Source of the DNA: Tenericutes bacterium MZ-XQ
Lineage (GTDB): Bacteria > Bacillota_I > Bacilli_A > Acholeplasmatales > Acholeplasmataceae
Assembly (NCBI GenBank): GCA_002838205.1
Contig: CP017950.1
Coordinates: forward strand, 998,858 to 1,062,857
Length of the DNA stretch: 64,000 bases
Reading direction: 5' to 3'
The stretch's first letter is position 1. Each line of letters opens with the position of its first letter. Shown one piece after another: positions 24,812-34,936 of the stretch. Made by a program: the position numbers and the translations under genes. The notes beneath the pieces were generated by a model. It was not told the origin of the DNA. It made no database searches and was given only the letters and a program-made list of their open reading frames with translations.

Positions 24812-25730
24812 ATTTTCTTGGTTTATAAAATCTCATTTTATCAAGGACACTAATCATTTGTGTAAACTGCCCTTCTGCTGTATCTTCTAACACTTCACCT
24901 AATACAGTAAATTTAGAATCAATCGTGTCAATAAACCATAACAGTAATGCTTCTCCTGTTTGTGGTTTTTTAGGAGATCCAAAGTGTAGTTGACCATGAT
25001 GTGATAAGATCATGTGTTTTAATAGTAAAACTTCTTCTTTATCTTTATACCCGAGTTTTTTTGCAACTTCATCGATATCAAGTGTTTGCATGACAAGATG
25101 TCCGATTAACAATCCCTCTTTAGTATATTCTCCATCAACACCACTAATTTCCGTGATTTTTGACATATCATGTAAAATGGTTGCTGCATATAATAGATCT
25201 TTATCTAAATAAGGATAAACTGATATAAAAGGATCAATCAATTTCAACATCGTAAATGTATGATAGCTTAACCCACCAACATATGCATGATGGAATTTGG
25301 TTGCTGCTGGATGCATGTAAAATGTCTTTTCGTATGTCTTATATATTGTTTTCGTAATATCTAATAATACTTGATTTGAAATTTGATTTAAATATGATTC
25401 AATACCCTCTTTTATTTCCATCATTGGTATTGGAGCGTAAGTATAGAAGTGATCGAGTAGTTTTGATAACTCCTTAGCCTCTAATACCTCTTCTACAGGC
25501 TTTAAAGACTTGAGCTTTAAGATGAGCTCATCTTCGATTTTAACGACTGCTAAAGCTGTAAATTCATAGATTTTCCCAGATTTAATATCTGCAAGTTGCT
25601 CAAAATCAAGTTTGATATTAATGTGTTCATTTTCTTCAGTCACAATGGTGGTATTTGCGAAGTGAGCACCTGTATTAATACTTTCAACTTTACCAATCAT
25701 TTTATATATTTCGTTTTCTAATAATTGCAT
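24810..25730 (-). CDS. yhaM: 3'-5' exoribonuclease YhaM family
   Basis: Exoribonuclease of the OB-fold plus HD-domain type, 306 residues from ATG 25730. An N-terminal nucleic-acid-binding OB fold (about 10-95) is followed by an HD phosphohydrolase domain: HHAYVGGLSYHTFTM, ATILHDMSKI (HD pair) and MILSHHGQLHFGSPKKP, the last being the signature of YhaM/CBF1 proteins. GTG 25739 is an alternative start, but AGGTG sits better before the ATG. It directly follows cca, and its ribosome binding site overlaps the cca stop codon, so the two tRNA/RNA 3'-end enzymes are probably made together. Confidence 0.92.
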   Translation of the reverse strand: MQLLENEIYKMIGKVESINTGAHFANTTIVTEENEHINIKLDFEQLADIKSGKIYEFTALAVVKIEDELILKLKSLKPVEEVLEAKELSKLLDHFYTYAPIPMMEIKEGIESYLNQISNQVLLDITKTIYKTYEKTFYMHPAATKFHHAYVGGLSYHTFTMLKLIDPFISVYPYLDKDLLYAATILHDMSKITEISGVDGEYTKEGLLIGHLVMQTLDIDEVAKKLGYKDKEEVLLLKHMILSHHGQLHFGSPKKPQTGEALLLWFIDTIDSKFTVLGEVLEDTAEGQFTQMISVLDKMRFYKPRK

Positions 25731-25739
25731 GTGATTCAC

Positions 25740-26888
25740 CTACTTTACATGTTCTATGATATATGATTTTAACATATCTTTATCATTCTTTAATTCATTT
25801 TTTAATATTTTAAGTACCATTTCTTGTTGGATATCCTTAAGCCAAGCACCCGCTTTTTTTCCTGTGATTTGCATAATTTCGGTTGCTCTTAGTTTAAGAT
25901 CTAGTTCAGATTGAATTGGTAAGTGTTTATATGTTTGTTCGATCTCATTTCTTAAGTTTTCTGATCTACCAAGCATGTGGTTTACTTTATTCGCGGTTAA
26001 ACATAAATCAAGTCCATATGTATATAATATATATGCATCAAACTCTGGATTCATATTTGCTAGTGTCGCTGCTTGTTGATAGCGATGTCTATGTTTGTTT
26101 GAAAATGACCATGCTTTTGGAATCACGCCATCATTTAGCGCAAAACACAAAATGAAAAATGCATCAACAAATGGCATTTCTTCCATGTTTTGGATATATG
26201 CTAATCCCTTTTTAAGTCCGGGTAGAACTTCATGGACTTTGGTAGTTACCAATGATTTATATGCTTTTTTTGCATGTGGACCTTGGATGATTTTAATCAT
26301 TTCATTTAAGATGCGTTCAGATGAAACATTATGTAAGTTTTCTCTTAAGTCTTCAATCGCATTTCTAGTTTCTTTTTCAATTTGAAATCCTAATTTAGAT
26401 TGAAAATAAAATGCTCTTAACATACGCAAAGCATCTTCTTCAAATCGTTGTTTCGGATCACCAATTGTTCGAATCATTTTGTTTTTTAAATCGGTTCTTC
26501 CATCAACATGATCAATCACTTGAAGTCTTTCATCCATTAATAAACCATTAATCGTAAAATCTCTTCTCTTCACATCTTCAATCACTGAATCACTATAAGT
26601 AACTTGATCTGGATGACGTAGATTTGTATAAGTCCCGTCAATACGATATGTCGTTACTTCAAATTTTTCAGTTTTATATAAAACTGTTACAGTTCCATAT
26701 TTGATACCAGTAGGAATTGTTCTAAATATTTTGCTCACTTCAAATGGTTTAGCATTTGTTGTGATATCTATATCATTAGAAGGCATCTTTAAAAGATGGT
26801 CTCTCACTGCACCACCGACGATATATGCTTCATATCCTGCTTTTTTTAATTCAAATAAAACGTTTTTTGCTGTTTTTAATTTACTCAT
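25740..26888 (-). CDS. cca: CCA-adding tRNA nucleotidyltransferase
   Basis: Adds or repairs the 3'-CCA of tRNAs. The 382-residue class II enzyme opens with the polymerase-beta signature YIVGGAVRDHLLKMPSNDIDITTNA (catalytic D-x-D), then RRDFTINGLLMD, the EDALRMLRAFYF base-selection motif and a helical C-terminal half. The body and neck domains end with KKAGAWLKDIQ. AGGTGA precedes the ATG. It heads a two-gene unit with yhaM. Confidence 0.95.
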   Translation of the reverse strand: MSKLKTAKNVLFELKKAGYEAYIVGGAVRDHLLKMPSNDIDITTNAKPFEVSKIFRTIPTGIKYGTVTVLYKTEKFEVTTYRIDGTYTNLRHPDQVTYSDSVIEDVKRRDFTINGLLMDERLQVIDHVDGRTDLKNKMIRTIGDPKQRFEEDALRMLRAFYFQSKLGFQIEKETRNAIEDLRENLHNVSSERILNEMIKIIQGPHAKKAYKSLVTTKVHEVLPGLKKGLAYIQNMEEMPFVDAFFILCFALNDGVIPKAWSFSNKHRHRYQQAATLANMNPEFDAYILYTYGLDLCLTANKVNHMLGRSENLRNEIEQTYKHLPIQSELDLKLRATEIMQITGKKAGAWLKDIQQEMVLKILKNELKNDKDMLKSYIIEHVK

Positions 26889-26962
26889 GTTATCACCTGT
26901 TATATTATACCAAGAAATCAGTATTTTTTATAGCATTTAAAAAAATAAGACAGTCATCTGTC

Positions 26963-27814
26963 CTATTTTAAAAAGATCCCAACACCGATAACATCTGGTC
27001 CGATATGTGCGCCAACGACTGGTGTTGATGGTGCTTCATATAAGTTTTCTAAACCAAGTTCTGTTTTTAGTGTTTCAATAAAATGTGCTTTTAGTTTTGG
27101 ATTACCTGTGTATAAAATATATGCATCAAATGGACGTCCGTTCGCATAAGCATTCACTTTGCTTGCGATGGATGATAAAGCATTTTTGATATTTCTAATT
27201 TTTTCAATCGATACAATATGTCCTGTTTCTTGAACTTGCAAGATTGGTTTTATCTTTAAAAGCTTACCCATAAATGCTTGAGCATTAGATAATCTTCCAT
27301 TTTTAACTAGATATGATAGAGAATCCACTGCAAAAAAGATGGTATTATGTTTTCTTTTTTCCTCTAAGTGTTTATCTATCTCTGCAAAAGTCTTTCCTTC
27401 TTTAATCATTTTTTCTGCATCAAGTGCAAATAGTCCTTCAGAAAAACATACAGTTAATGTATCAAAAACATGAATGTTCATCTTATCTTTAAGTTCTTCA
27501 CTAGCGAGTTTAATCACATTATGTGTACCACTTAGTTTAGATGAAATGGTTGTTACATAAATTTCATCATATCCTTCTTGATGTAAGTTCTCAAAAAATT
27601 CAATGACTTCTCCTATAGCTGGTTGTGAAGTCCTTGGGATCAGTTCTGGTCTATCTCTTAAGATGCTGTAAAACTCGTCAGCTTTAAGCTCACTCCCATC
27701 AAGATAGCCTTGATCTTCGATAAAGACTTTGATTCTTAATATTTTAATATCATGATGAAAAGGATAATAATCAAGTCCACCAGTTGATGTATCAACAACG
27801 ATTCTTTTTCCCAT
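26963..27814 (-). CDS. DegV-family fatty-acid-binding protein (second copy)
   Basis: The 283-residue protein is the closest relative in this window of the DegV protein at 14089-14943. It keeps DTSTGGLDY, PRTSQPAIGEVI (Thr-Ser lipid carboxylate site), SSKLSGTHNVI, NGRLSNAQAFMGKLLKIKP and GAHIGPDVIGVG. ATG 27814 follows GGAGGA; the longer frame to 27826 overlaps this site. A fatty acid carrier role is known for FakB members; which acyl chains it prefers is unknown. Confidence 0.9.
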   Translation of the reverse strand: MGKRIVVDTSTGGLDYYPFHHDIKILRIKVFIEDQGYLDGSELKADEFYSILRDRPELIPRTSQPAIGEVIEFFENLHQEGYDEIYVTTISSKLSGTHNVIKLASEELKDKMNIHVFDTLTVCFSEGLFALDAEKMIKEGKTFAEIDKHLEEKRKHNTIFFAVDSLSYLVKNGRLSNAQAFMGKLLKIKPILQVQETGHIVSIEKIRNIKNALSSIASKVNAYANGRPFDAYILYTGNPKLKAHFIETLKTELGLENLYEAPSTPVVGAHIGPDVIGVGIFLK

Positions 27815-27898
27815 AACTTCCTCCATAAATTTAGACTATGTTCATTATATCAAAAAAGCATTAGCTTATAAATATGTTATAATGTTTTTGGTGATGAT

Positions 27899-28519
27899 AT
27901 GAATCATATTAAGGAAATAATTACACATCAAATAGAAATTGATAAGTCTATTTTCATAGGCATTCTTTTTCCGCTTGACGATCCATCAAATATTAAAGAT
28001 TTAATTGAAGAAGCAAAAAACATGTTTCCAAAAGCAAATCATTACTGTAGTGCTTCATTATACGGAGAAGGGCTTGAACACGCGACATCAAGTGATGATG
28101 GTGAACCACAAAGAACAGCTGGAATTCCAATTCTAGAAGTTTTAAAGCACAACAATATTACCAATGTTTTATGTGTGGTTGTTAGATATTTTGGTGGGAT
28201 TAAACTGGGTGCTGGTGGATTAGTTAGAGCTTATTCGAAGGCAACAGCTGAAGTTTTAAAGTCAGCACCATTTTATGAAAAAAAGGAAATGGAAGGCTAC
28301 AAAATTACTTTTGATTATGCGTTGATTTCTAAAATCGATCACATCTTAGAAGACATATCTATCATCAAAGATAAAATATATCTAGAAAATGTTTCCTATC
28401 ACATATATTTTAAAGATAAAGACATTTCTGTATTTGATGAAATCAAACATCAATTTAAATCTATTGAATCCCTACCTTCTGAAACTTTATGGATAAAAAA
28501 AGAGAAAACTCAAACTTGA
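27899..28519 (+). CDS. YigZ/IMPACT family protein
   Basis: The 206-residue protein has the UPF0029 N-terminal domain (SIFIGILFPLDD, SSDDGEPQRTAGIPILEVL, VVVRYFGGIKLGAGGLVRAYSKA) and a C-terminal ferredoxin-like domain. Relatives bind nucleic acid and, in eukaryotes, regulate translation through Gcn1; the bacterial role is not settled. A TATAAT box (near 27879) lies upstream. It stops in TGA within the arm of its own terminator. Confidence 0.9.
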   Translation: MNHIKEIITHQIEIDKSIFIGILFPLDDPSNIKDLIEEAKNMFPKANHYCSASLYGEGLEHATSSDDGEPQRTAGIPILEVLKHNNITNVLCVVVRYFGGIKLGAGGLVRAYSKATAEVLKSAPFYEKKEMEGYKITFDYALISKIDHILEDISIIKDKIYLENVSYHIYFKDKDISVFDEIKHQFKSIESLPSETLWIKKEKTQT

Positions 28520-28528
28520 GTTTTTTTT
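28504..28528 (+). terminator. Rho-independent terminator
   Basis: AAACTCAA-ACTTGAGTTT with T run after the YigZ-like gene; the stop codon is in the hairpin. Confidence 0.8.
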
Positions 28529-28532
28529 ATTG

Positions 28533-28557
28533 GATAATTTATAATTACAAGTGCAAC
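28533..28557. repeat. Left inverted repeat of the IS30 element
   Basis: GATAATTT at the outer end and CAAGTGCAAC at the inner end match the right repeat; about 21 of 25 positions agree. Confidence 0.8.
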
Positions 28558-28631
28558 ACTAAATAAAAATCAAAAAAGTTCATAGATTCCTTTATAATGT
28601 AAGTGACCAAACAAACACAAAAGGAGAAACT

Positions 28632-29612
28632 ATGAACTACATACATCTTACCATAGAAGAAAGAACATGTATATATCAGTTATGGTTATCAGGCGTGAGT
28701 ATTAGACAGATTAGTAAAGCAGTAAAGAGGAGTCCTAGTACGATATCTAGAGAGTTAAAGAGAAATTCATGTGGATATCGTTACAAATACTTACCTCATG
28801 TCGCACAAAAAAAATACAACAAACGTCGAATCAATAGCCATAGAAAGGTAAAAATATCACCAATCATCAAAGAGTATATTGAAAGCAAATTGAATCAACA
28901 ATGGTCTCCAGAACAAATAGCTATGAGAGATAAAGGACAACCTGAAAAAATCCCCTGTTTTTCAACTATTTATAGATGGATCCATAAGAAATATCTTATC
29001 AAAGGAAATATGACAAAATTAAGACGTAAAGGCAAGTTTAAACGACCTGCAGAAACAAGAGGACGATTCAATATTGGTAAACCGATAAAAAAACGGCCTA
29101 AAGAAGTTTATAAAAGACAATCCATAGGTCACTGGGAAGCTGATACAGTTGAATCAGGAAGATTTAATCATCAGCGCAAAAGTAAATACTGTTTTGTCAC
29201 ATTAGTTGAACGTAAATCAAGACTGTATCTTGTTAAACTGTTGCCCGATAGGACAAGTGAGAATGTCACGGCTGCGATGATTGAATTATTATCACAGTTT
29301 CCATCGGAACTTGTAAAAACAATAACATGTGACCGTGGAAAAGAATTTTCTAGATATCAAGAGATTGAAGAGAAGTTAAATTGTCAGATGTATTTCGCTG
29401 ATCCTTATTGTGCATGGCAAAAAGGAACTAATGAAAATACAAATGGTTTATTAAGAGAATATTATCCAAAAGGAATGGATTTGTCACAAACTGATCATCA
29501 TGAAGTTAATGAAGTATTAAATCGTTTGAATAATAGACCAAGAAAATGTATCAACTTTAAAACTCCATTAGAAGTAATCAATGAGCACTATGATGCGTTG
29601 CACTTGAATTGA
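28632..29612 (+). CDS. IS30-family transposase
   Basis: Intact 326-residue DDE transposase. The N-terminal HTH region reads LTIEERTCIYQLWLSG and SPSTISRELKRN; the catalytic core shows HWEADTVE (first Asp), TCDRGKEFS (second Asp) and NENTNGLLREYYPKG (Glu). The stop codon TGA lies inside the right inverted repeat. TGA as stop and TGG for Trp agree with the host code. AAAGGAG precedes ATG. Confidence 0.97.
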   Translation: MNYIHLTIEERTCIYQLWLSGVSIRQISKAVKRSPSTISRELKRNSCGYRYKYLPHVAQKKYNKRRINSHRKVKISPIIKEYIESKLNQQWSPEQIAMRDKGQPEKIPCFSTIYRWIHKKYLIKGNMTKLRRKGKFKRPAETRGRFNIGKPIKKRPKEVYKRQSIGHWEADTVESGRFNHQRKSKYCFVTLVERKSRLYLVKLLPDRTSENVTAAMIELLSQFPSELVKTITCDRGKEFSRYQEIEEKLNCQMYFADPYCAWQKGTNENTNGLLREYYPKGMDLSQTDHHEVNEVLNRLNNRPRKCINFKTPLEVINEHYDALHLN

Positions 29613-29621
29613 CAAATTATC
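29597..29621. repeat. Right inverted repeat of the IS30 element
   Basis: Complement of the left repeat: GTTGCACTTG at the inner end and AAATTATC at the outer end. Confidence 0.8.
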
Positions 29622-29623
29622 TT

Positions 29624-29650
29624 CGAAAAAAAATAGGAGATTTCTCCTAT
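29624..29650 (-). terminator. Rho-independent terminator of the coiled-coil gene
   Basis: Minus strand ATAGGAGA-AA-TCTCCTAT (29633-29650) followed by a run of eight T; the gene's stop codon is at 29647. The IS30 element ends three bases before the T run. Confidence 0.85.
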
Positions 29651-32600
29651 TTTAAATGTAATGATTTAATTTTAAAACGATAATTCTTTCTTAAATGTCT
29701 TAACTCTTGTCGTAAAACCTTTTGTTGAGCCCTTGATGCTTTTAAGTGATATTTCTTCGTGTGCTCATTCATGTTTCTAATTTCACTCGCACGATTCTGA
29801 TTAAGATTTTGTAAATCGACTTCATTATTCTTATGTGCTTTTTCAATAGATAATTTAGATTTTTTCATATCTTCATCGTAATTGTGAGTTTTTTGCTTTA
29901 ATGTCTCAAGTATTTTTAATCTTGTTTGTTCAAAACGAGATAACAATGCTTGATTCTTACTTTCAGATGATTGTAAGAAATTTTGATAGTTCTTATCTTC
30001 TAGTTCTAAATGTTGATCATATTTTTGAATATGTCTTTGATGTTGTTGATTGATTTGATCCATTTGTTTTTGATAATCACTATAAGATTGGTTAGCAATT
30101 TGCGTCTGATTGTCGTTAAGTGATTTTAACTCTTGTTTCATAAACTCTAAATGTTCTTGAAGCTTTGTGTCAAGTAATTTAATGTTTGCCTGAATAGTTG
30201 CTATAGCCTTTTCATGCTCAGATTGTCTTTGCTCTTTAGTTTCTTTATAGACTTGCTGTTGATGCTTTAAATCACTTTCCTTTTGCTCGTTGATTTTCTT
30301 TTCATTAGTGTCAAGTTGATCCATGGTTTGTTTTTGATTGTTTTTTAGTTCATTTAATAAGTGTTCTTGAGCCTTATTAAAGTCATCAACGATATCATCT
30401 TGTTTTTTATCACTTGCATGATAGAAATCATACATATGATTTAAAATCATTTGCTGATTAGAAATGAGTTTATTCTCAAAAAGTGTTTGTGCTTTGATGA
30501 GTTTTTTATTCTCTTGAGCAAGCAATGAATCTGTAACATATACAGTTTCATTTAAACTAGTGATAAAGCTAAAATGTGCCTCAATGAGTTTATCAAAATC
30601 TAGTTGAATGGTTTCATAAATCTTTTGACTAGCGAGCTGATATTTCAAATAGAAATTAGATTCTTTAGCTTGATGCTTTTTAAGAAGTATTTGCTGCTTA
30701 TCCATGCTTTCTTTGATATGCTCAACTTGTTTATCGTAAGGCAACATTTTTTGATGTTTCTTGTCAATTTGCTTTTCAATGATTGAAAGTTTATGTTTTA
30801 AATTCTTGATTTCTTTTTCATGATTAGCTATGAGTTTTTGATTTTCTTTAATGTCATGATGTTTATGTTTCACTTTAATGATGCCATCTGTGATGTTATC
30901 ATTAATCTTTTGAAGCTGAATGATAAATTGGTTTTGTTTTTCTAATGTTTGTTGGGTTTGGAAAAATTGCTGTTCAAGTATATCAATATCTTTTTGTATA
31001 TCTTTTTGCTTGGCATGAATTTTTTGTAGCTCTTGTTCATATAAGTTCATTGCATCTTCATGCTTGAGCATGTATTTATAACTAGTTTGATCATCTATTT
31101 TCTTTTGATAATACTCTAGATCAAGAGATTTAAAATGACTTATCGTTTCAGTAATTCCAGATTTTAAAACATGTTCTAAGTCAAGTGTATGTTTTAAAAC
31201 TTTTTTAAACACTTCTGGATGCGATGGAAGAAGATAAAGTGATTGAATGACTGATTGAATGGTTTTATGTTTTTTATAAAACATTCTTAAACCATAAAAC
31301 AACATCTCTGACTGGTATTGTCTTAAGTTGAGATCGTTTAAATAAAGTTTCATGAGACGAAGTGCTTTTTCATTAGAAAGATTCTTTTGGTGATTGGTCT
31401 TCTTTTCTAATAAATCAAATTCTTGCTCGTGATGCTTTCTTTGTTGATCAAGCTTGATAAGTTCTACTTGATGCTTTTTCACAATTAAGTTTAAGTTTTC
31501 TTTATGTTTTGTTTCTTCTAAATCCAAAGTATATGTTTTTAAGATTTGCTGTTTATTTTTCTCAAATACTGTTTCTGCAATTTCTCTTCTAATATCTTGT
31601 TCACTTGATGTAAAATCTCTTTTTGATTTCATTTTTTCTAACTCGAGTTGTGTAGATATTTGAACAAACTGAGTTTCTGAATCGTAATCAAGTTTAGCAA
31701 TCATACCTTTAAGGTTTTCTTTTTCTATTTTACATGCAAATTCATGCTCGATTTGAGCTGTTTTTAACTTTGATAAATAAGATGCAAGATGTTGATCGTT
31801 ATTAAGTAAATTAAGTTCTCTTTCTTGTACATGTGCTTGAATCTGAAGTTGAATTTCAAGTCGAAGTAAATCTTTTCTTAAAGTGAGATTGAGAACATGA
31901 AGTTGATACTTATATGTTTCTTCAAGCAAATTCAAGTGCTTTTTAGAGACTAATAAATTATGATTGAAGTTTAAGTCTATTTTTGCTAAATCTTGTTTAT
32001 AATCATATGAAATAATATTGCGCTTTAAACGCCAGTCATTAATTTCTTTAGTATGATTGATATCGTGTTGATAGAGTTTTAATTGTAATTCTTTCTGCTT
32101 TGTTGTAATATCCTTTTGTGTTCTTAAGATTTGCTTATTTAGGTCGTTATCTAGTGATCTTAAGACAAAGGTGAGATCGTGATTAATCTTTTCTTTAACA
32201 TGTGGATCACTTGTTTGTTTCATCTTTTCGCGATAAGATCTGGATTGAATGATCTTTTCTTTATGGATAGCTTCTCTAAATGCAGATAGCTTCGAATTTA
32301 ATAAAGTAATATTTTCATTTGATTGGTGAATGATTTTTTGTTTTTTCTCTTCATAAATGTCTTTTTGCGTATTAAAATAATCATCAAGATCAAGCAAGTC
32401 TTGTTGATGTTGTTGTTTGGTTTTATTGATTGTTTCTTGGTATTCTTGATTCAGTGCTTCAAGTTTGATGTTGACTGGATCAATCTTCTTTTGATGTTCT
32501 TTTTCGAGAGAGTTTTTAGCCTTATCATGTGCTTTTTTAAGTTTGTTAATTGCTGTATTAAACTGTGTTGTCAACAAATGATAATTGTTTTTAATCGTTA

Positions 32601-33258
32601 GATAAGTTTGATCATTCTCATCTTTGATATTTTGCGTTTCAAGATCGTTGCTCTTTAATGCTTGTTCTTTTTCATTTTTAAAGTCTTCGATGGCTTGATT
32701 TACGTTTTCTACTTTTTTCTTATAGATGTTTTCCAGACTTATAAGCGTCTCTTTTTTCTCTTTTTCAATATCAGTAGATTGTTCTTGATATATTTTTCTA
32801 GCACTTGCTTTTTCTTTTTCGAATTGAGATATTTCACGTTTTAATGTCTGTTCAAGTTTTTTTAGTTTATCATCATATGTTTCTTCTAAGGCTTTTTTAT
32901 CTTGTTCAGATTTTTTTGTTAATAGGCTTTGTTCTTGATTGATTTTTTGAAGATTTTGAATTTTATCTTTTTGTAACTGATCGAGACGTGTTTTATGATC
33001 TTCTACATTTTTTAAAATCTTTTTATGTAAACGCTCAATTCGCGCTACATAATTCTTATGGATTTGTAAACTTACATCGATTGCAATTTTATGTTTATAA
33101 GTAATATGCTGTTCAATCCAAGACAAGTTTGGGTTAATGTCATGTAAAAGAACCACCAATTGATTTGAAATTGGTAGGTATTTTTGTCCGTGATTTAATT
33201 CATCCTCGAAAAGACGTTCAAACGTCTCTATGTTGTCTATCTTTAAAATGGTTATCAC
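29647..33258 (-). CDS. Giant coiled-coil protein (1203 residues), function unknown
   Basis: Apart from a short N-terminal region (about 1-55, ISNQLVVLLHDINPNL and similar), nearly the whole length is charged heptad-rich helix with many K, E, Q, N and H residues and few Pro or Gly. Only about residues 640-720 (NDLNLRQYQSEMLFYGLRMFYKKH, LPSHPEVFKKVLKH) look more globular. No signal peptide, membrane helix, ATPase or SMC motif is seen. The C-terminus is strongly basic. I do not recognise it; a cytoskeletal or chromosome-organising filament is one guess, and SMC-like function is unlikely without Walker motifs. It is transcribed away from ruvAB. Confidence 0.75.
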   Translation of the reverse strand: MITILKIDNIETFERLFEDELNHGQKYLPISNQLVVLLHDINPNLSWIEQHITYKHKIAIDVSLQIHKNYVARIERLHKKILKNVEDHKTRLDQLQKDKIQNLQKINQEQSLLTKKSEQDKKALEETYDDKLKKLEQTLKREISQFEKEKASARKIYQEQSTDIEKEKKETLISLENIYKKKVENVNQAIEDFKNEKEQALKSNDLETQNIKDENDQTYLTIKNNYHLLTTQFNTAINKLKKAHDKAKNSLEKEHQKKIDPVNIKLEALNQEYQETINKTKQQHQQDLLDLDDYFNTQKDIYEEKKQKIIHQSNENITLLNSKLSAFREAIHKEKIIQSRSYREKMKQTSDPHVKEKINHDLTFVLRSLDNDLNKQILRTQKDITTKQKELQLKLYQHDINHTKEINDWRLKRNIISYDYKQDLAKIDLNFNHNLLVSKKHLNLLEETYKYQLHVLNLTLRKDLLRLEIQLQIQAHVQERELNLLNNDQHLASYLSKLKTAQIEHEFACKIEKENLKGMIAKLDYDSETQFVQISTQLELEKMKSKRDFTSSEQDIRREIAETVFEKNKQQILKTYTLDLEETKHKENLNLIVKKHQVELIKLDQQRKHHEQEFDLLEKKTNHQKNLSNEKALRLMKLYLNDLNLRQYQSEMLFYGLRMFYKKHKTIQSVIQSLYLLPSHPEVFKKVLKHTLDLEHVLKSGITETISHFKSLDLEYYQKKIDDQTSYKYMLKHEDAMNLYEQELQKIHAKQKDIQKDIDILEQQFFQTQQTLEKQNQFIIQLQKINDNITDGIIKVKHKHHDIKENQKLIANHEKEIKNLKHKLSIIEKQIDKKHQKMLPYDKQVEHIKESMDKQQILLKKHQAKESNFYLKYQLASQKIYETIQLDFDKLIEAHFSFITSLNETVYVTDSLLAQENKKLIKAQTLFENKLISNQQMILNHMYDFYHASDKKQDDIVDDFNKAQEHLLNELKNNQKQTMDQLDTNEKKINEQKESDLKHQQQVYKETKEQRQSEHEKAIATIQANIKLLDTKLQEHLEFMKQELKSLNDNQTQIANQSYSDYQKQMDQINQQHQRHIQKYDQHLELEDKNYQNFLQSSESKNQALLSRFEQTRLKILETLKQKTHNYDEDMKKSKLSIEKAHKNNEVDLQNLNQNRASEIRNMNEHTKKYHLKASRAQQKVLRQELRHLRKNYRFKIKSLHLK

Positions 33259-33356
33259 ATCCTAAAATTATTATAACATAATCAAGAGTTAAGATAGAAA
33301 AAAGCATGAAAAAATGTTATAATTAAATGAAAAGATAAAAAGCTGGGTGAGACTTT

Positions 33357-33911
33357 ATGTTTGCGTATGTAAAAGGCGTTGTTACGCTTATTAAACCAAG
33401 TTACATCGTAGTAGATGTATTAGGTGTTGGTTATCAAATATTAACTCCAAATTCATATCATTATAAAAGAGATGAAGAAGTACTTGTCTACACGCATCAC
33501 TATGTTCGAGAAGATATTAATGTGCTCTATGGATTTCCAAGTTTAGATGCTAAGGATTTATTCGTTAAACTCATTGGTGTATCTGGCATTGGTCCAAAGA
33601 GCGCTTTAAGTATTTTAGCAAGTGATCAAATTGATGATATCATTATGGCAGTTGAAGCATCTGATGTGAAATTTTTAACTAAGTTTCCAGGGATTGGTCC
33701 AAAGAGCGCGCAACAAATCATCTTAGATTTAAAGGGTAAACTTGTCATCGATGAATTAGAGCTTATTCCAAATCAAGAATCTGATGTCTCACAAGCATTA
33801 ACTGCTTTAGGCTATTCTAAGACAGAAATAAAGAAAGTACTTAAGAAGGTAAATTCTGATCAAAGTGTTGAGTTGATGATCAAAGATGCACTTAAGTTGC
33901 TCATGAAATAA
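33357..33911 (+). CDS. ruvA: Holliday junction branch migration protein RuvA
   Basis: DNA-binding tetramer that loads RuvB onto Holliday junctions. The 184-residue protein begins with the OB-fold [27 protein letters not shown], has two helix-hairpin-helix segments ([16 protein letters not shown] and [13 protein letters not shown]) and a C-terminal RuvB-binding domain ([18 protein letters not shown]). GGGTGAGA lies before its ATG. First gene of ruvA-ruvB-queA. Confidence 0.96.
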   Translation: MFAYVKGVVTLIKPSYIVVDVLGVGYQILTPNSYHYKRDEEVLVYTHHYVREDINVLYGFPSLDAKDLFVKLIGVSGIGPKSALSILASDQIDDIIMAVEASDVKFLTKFPGIGPKSAQQIILDLKGKLVIDELELIPNQESDVSQALTALGYSKTEIKKVLKKVNSDQSVELMIKDALKLLMK

Positions 33912-33925
33912 TAAAAGAGGTTTTT

Positions 33926-34936
33926 ATGGATAAAGAACGTATTGTAACAGCGATGTCAACTAAAGAAGATGAAGATCAAACATTACGCCCCACAAAACTT
34001 GACCAATACATTGGGCAAGACGACATCAAAGAAATGCTTGATATTTATATAAAAGCTGCAATTAAGCGTAAGGAAGCATTAGATCACATGTTATTATATG
34101 GACCTCCAGGACTTGGTAAAACCACGTTAGCACAAATTGTAGCAAATGAACTAGGTGTTAATATTAAAGTCACAAGTGGTCCAGCAATTGAGCGTAGTGG
34201 CGATTTAGCTGCAGTTCTATCATCACTTGAACCTGGTGATGTTTTATTTATTGATGAAATCCATAGACTTCCTAGATTTGTTGAAGAAGTATTATATGCT
34301 GCTATGGAGGATTATGTGTTAGATATTGTGATTGGTAAAGATCATGAATCTAGAAGCATTAGAATCGATTTACCTCCATTTACTTTGATTGGTGCAACCA
34401 CACGCTTTGGTGACTTATCTGCACCGCTTAGAGATCGTTTTGGTGTCGTCTTTAGATTGAACTATTACGGAGTTACAGATTTAGAAAAAATTGTAAGACG
34501 AACATCTGGTGTTTATCAAAACGAAATTGAAGAAGATGCAGTGAATTCTTTAGCTAAAAGAAGTCGTGGAACACCAAGAATTGCCAATCGTTTATTTAGA
34601 CGTGTCAGAGATTTTGCGGAAATCATTGGCGATGGCACAATCAATAAAGAGATTACTGATCATGCATTATCTAAATTAGGCATTGATCATAATGGACTTG
34701 ATCATACGGATTACCGTTATTTAAGATCGATTGTCGATAAATTTGGTGGTGGACCTGTAGGTATTGAAACGATATCTGCATCCATCTCAGAAGAAATGAC
34801 GACAGTCGAAGATGTTTATGAACCTTATCTACTGATGGAAGGCTATATAAAAAGAACTGCTAGAGGTAGAGTAGCAACTGAAAAGACTTATGAAGCCTTA
34901 GGCATAAAATACTATAAAGGATTGTTCGAAAAATGA
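33926..34936 (+). CDS. ruvB: Holliday junction helicase RuvB
   Basis: AAA+ motor of 336 residues. Seen: [17 protein letters not shown], Walker [10 protein letters not shown], Walker B FIDEIHRL, the sensor [17 protein letters not shown], and the C-terminal winged helix with [16 protein letters not shown]. Fourteen bases after ruvA and overlapping queA by four bases. Confidence 0.97.
   Translation: MDKERIVTAMSTKEDEDQTLRPTKLDQYIGQDDIKEMLDIYIKAAIKRKEALDHMLLYGPPGLGKTTLAQIVANELGVNIKVTSGPAIERSGDLAAVLSSLEPGDVLFIDEIHRLPRFVEEVLYAAMEDYVLDIVIGKDHESRSIRIDLPPFTLIGATTRFGDLSAPLRDRFGVVFRLNYYGVTDLEKIVRRTSGVYQNEIEEDAVNSLAKRSRGTPRIANRLFRRVRDFAEIIGDGTINKEITDHALSKLGIDHNGLDHTDYRYLRSIVDKFGGGPVGIETISASISEEMTTVEDVYEPYLLMEGYIKRTARGRVATEKTYEALGIKYYKGLFEK

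Larger units (their letters stand above)
28533..29621 (+). mobile_element. IS30-family insertion sequence, complete
   Basis: The element of about 1,089 bases is bounded by imperfect inverted repeats of 24-25 bases (28533-28557 and 29597-29621), identical at the outer GATAATTT and the inner CAAGTGCAAC. It contains one intact transposase gene with its own TATAAT box (near 28592). No convincing target duplication is visible in the flanks (GG/TT). It lies between the terminators of two convergent genes, so it should be harmless to both. Confidence 0.88.

Noticed and set aside
28520-29625. Target-site duplication flanking the IS30 element.
   Set aside because: Bases next to the two ends do not match convincingly.
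32323-32844. Phe/Leu-rich frames opposite the coiled-coil gene that look like membrane proteins.
   Set aside because: They are the complement of Lys/Glu/Gln codons in the coiled coil.
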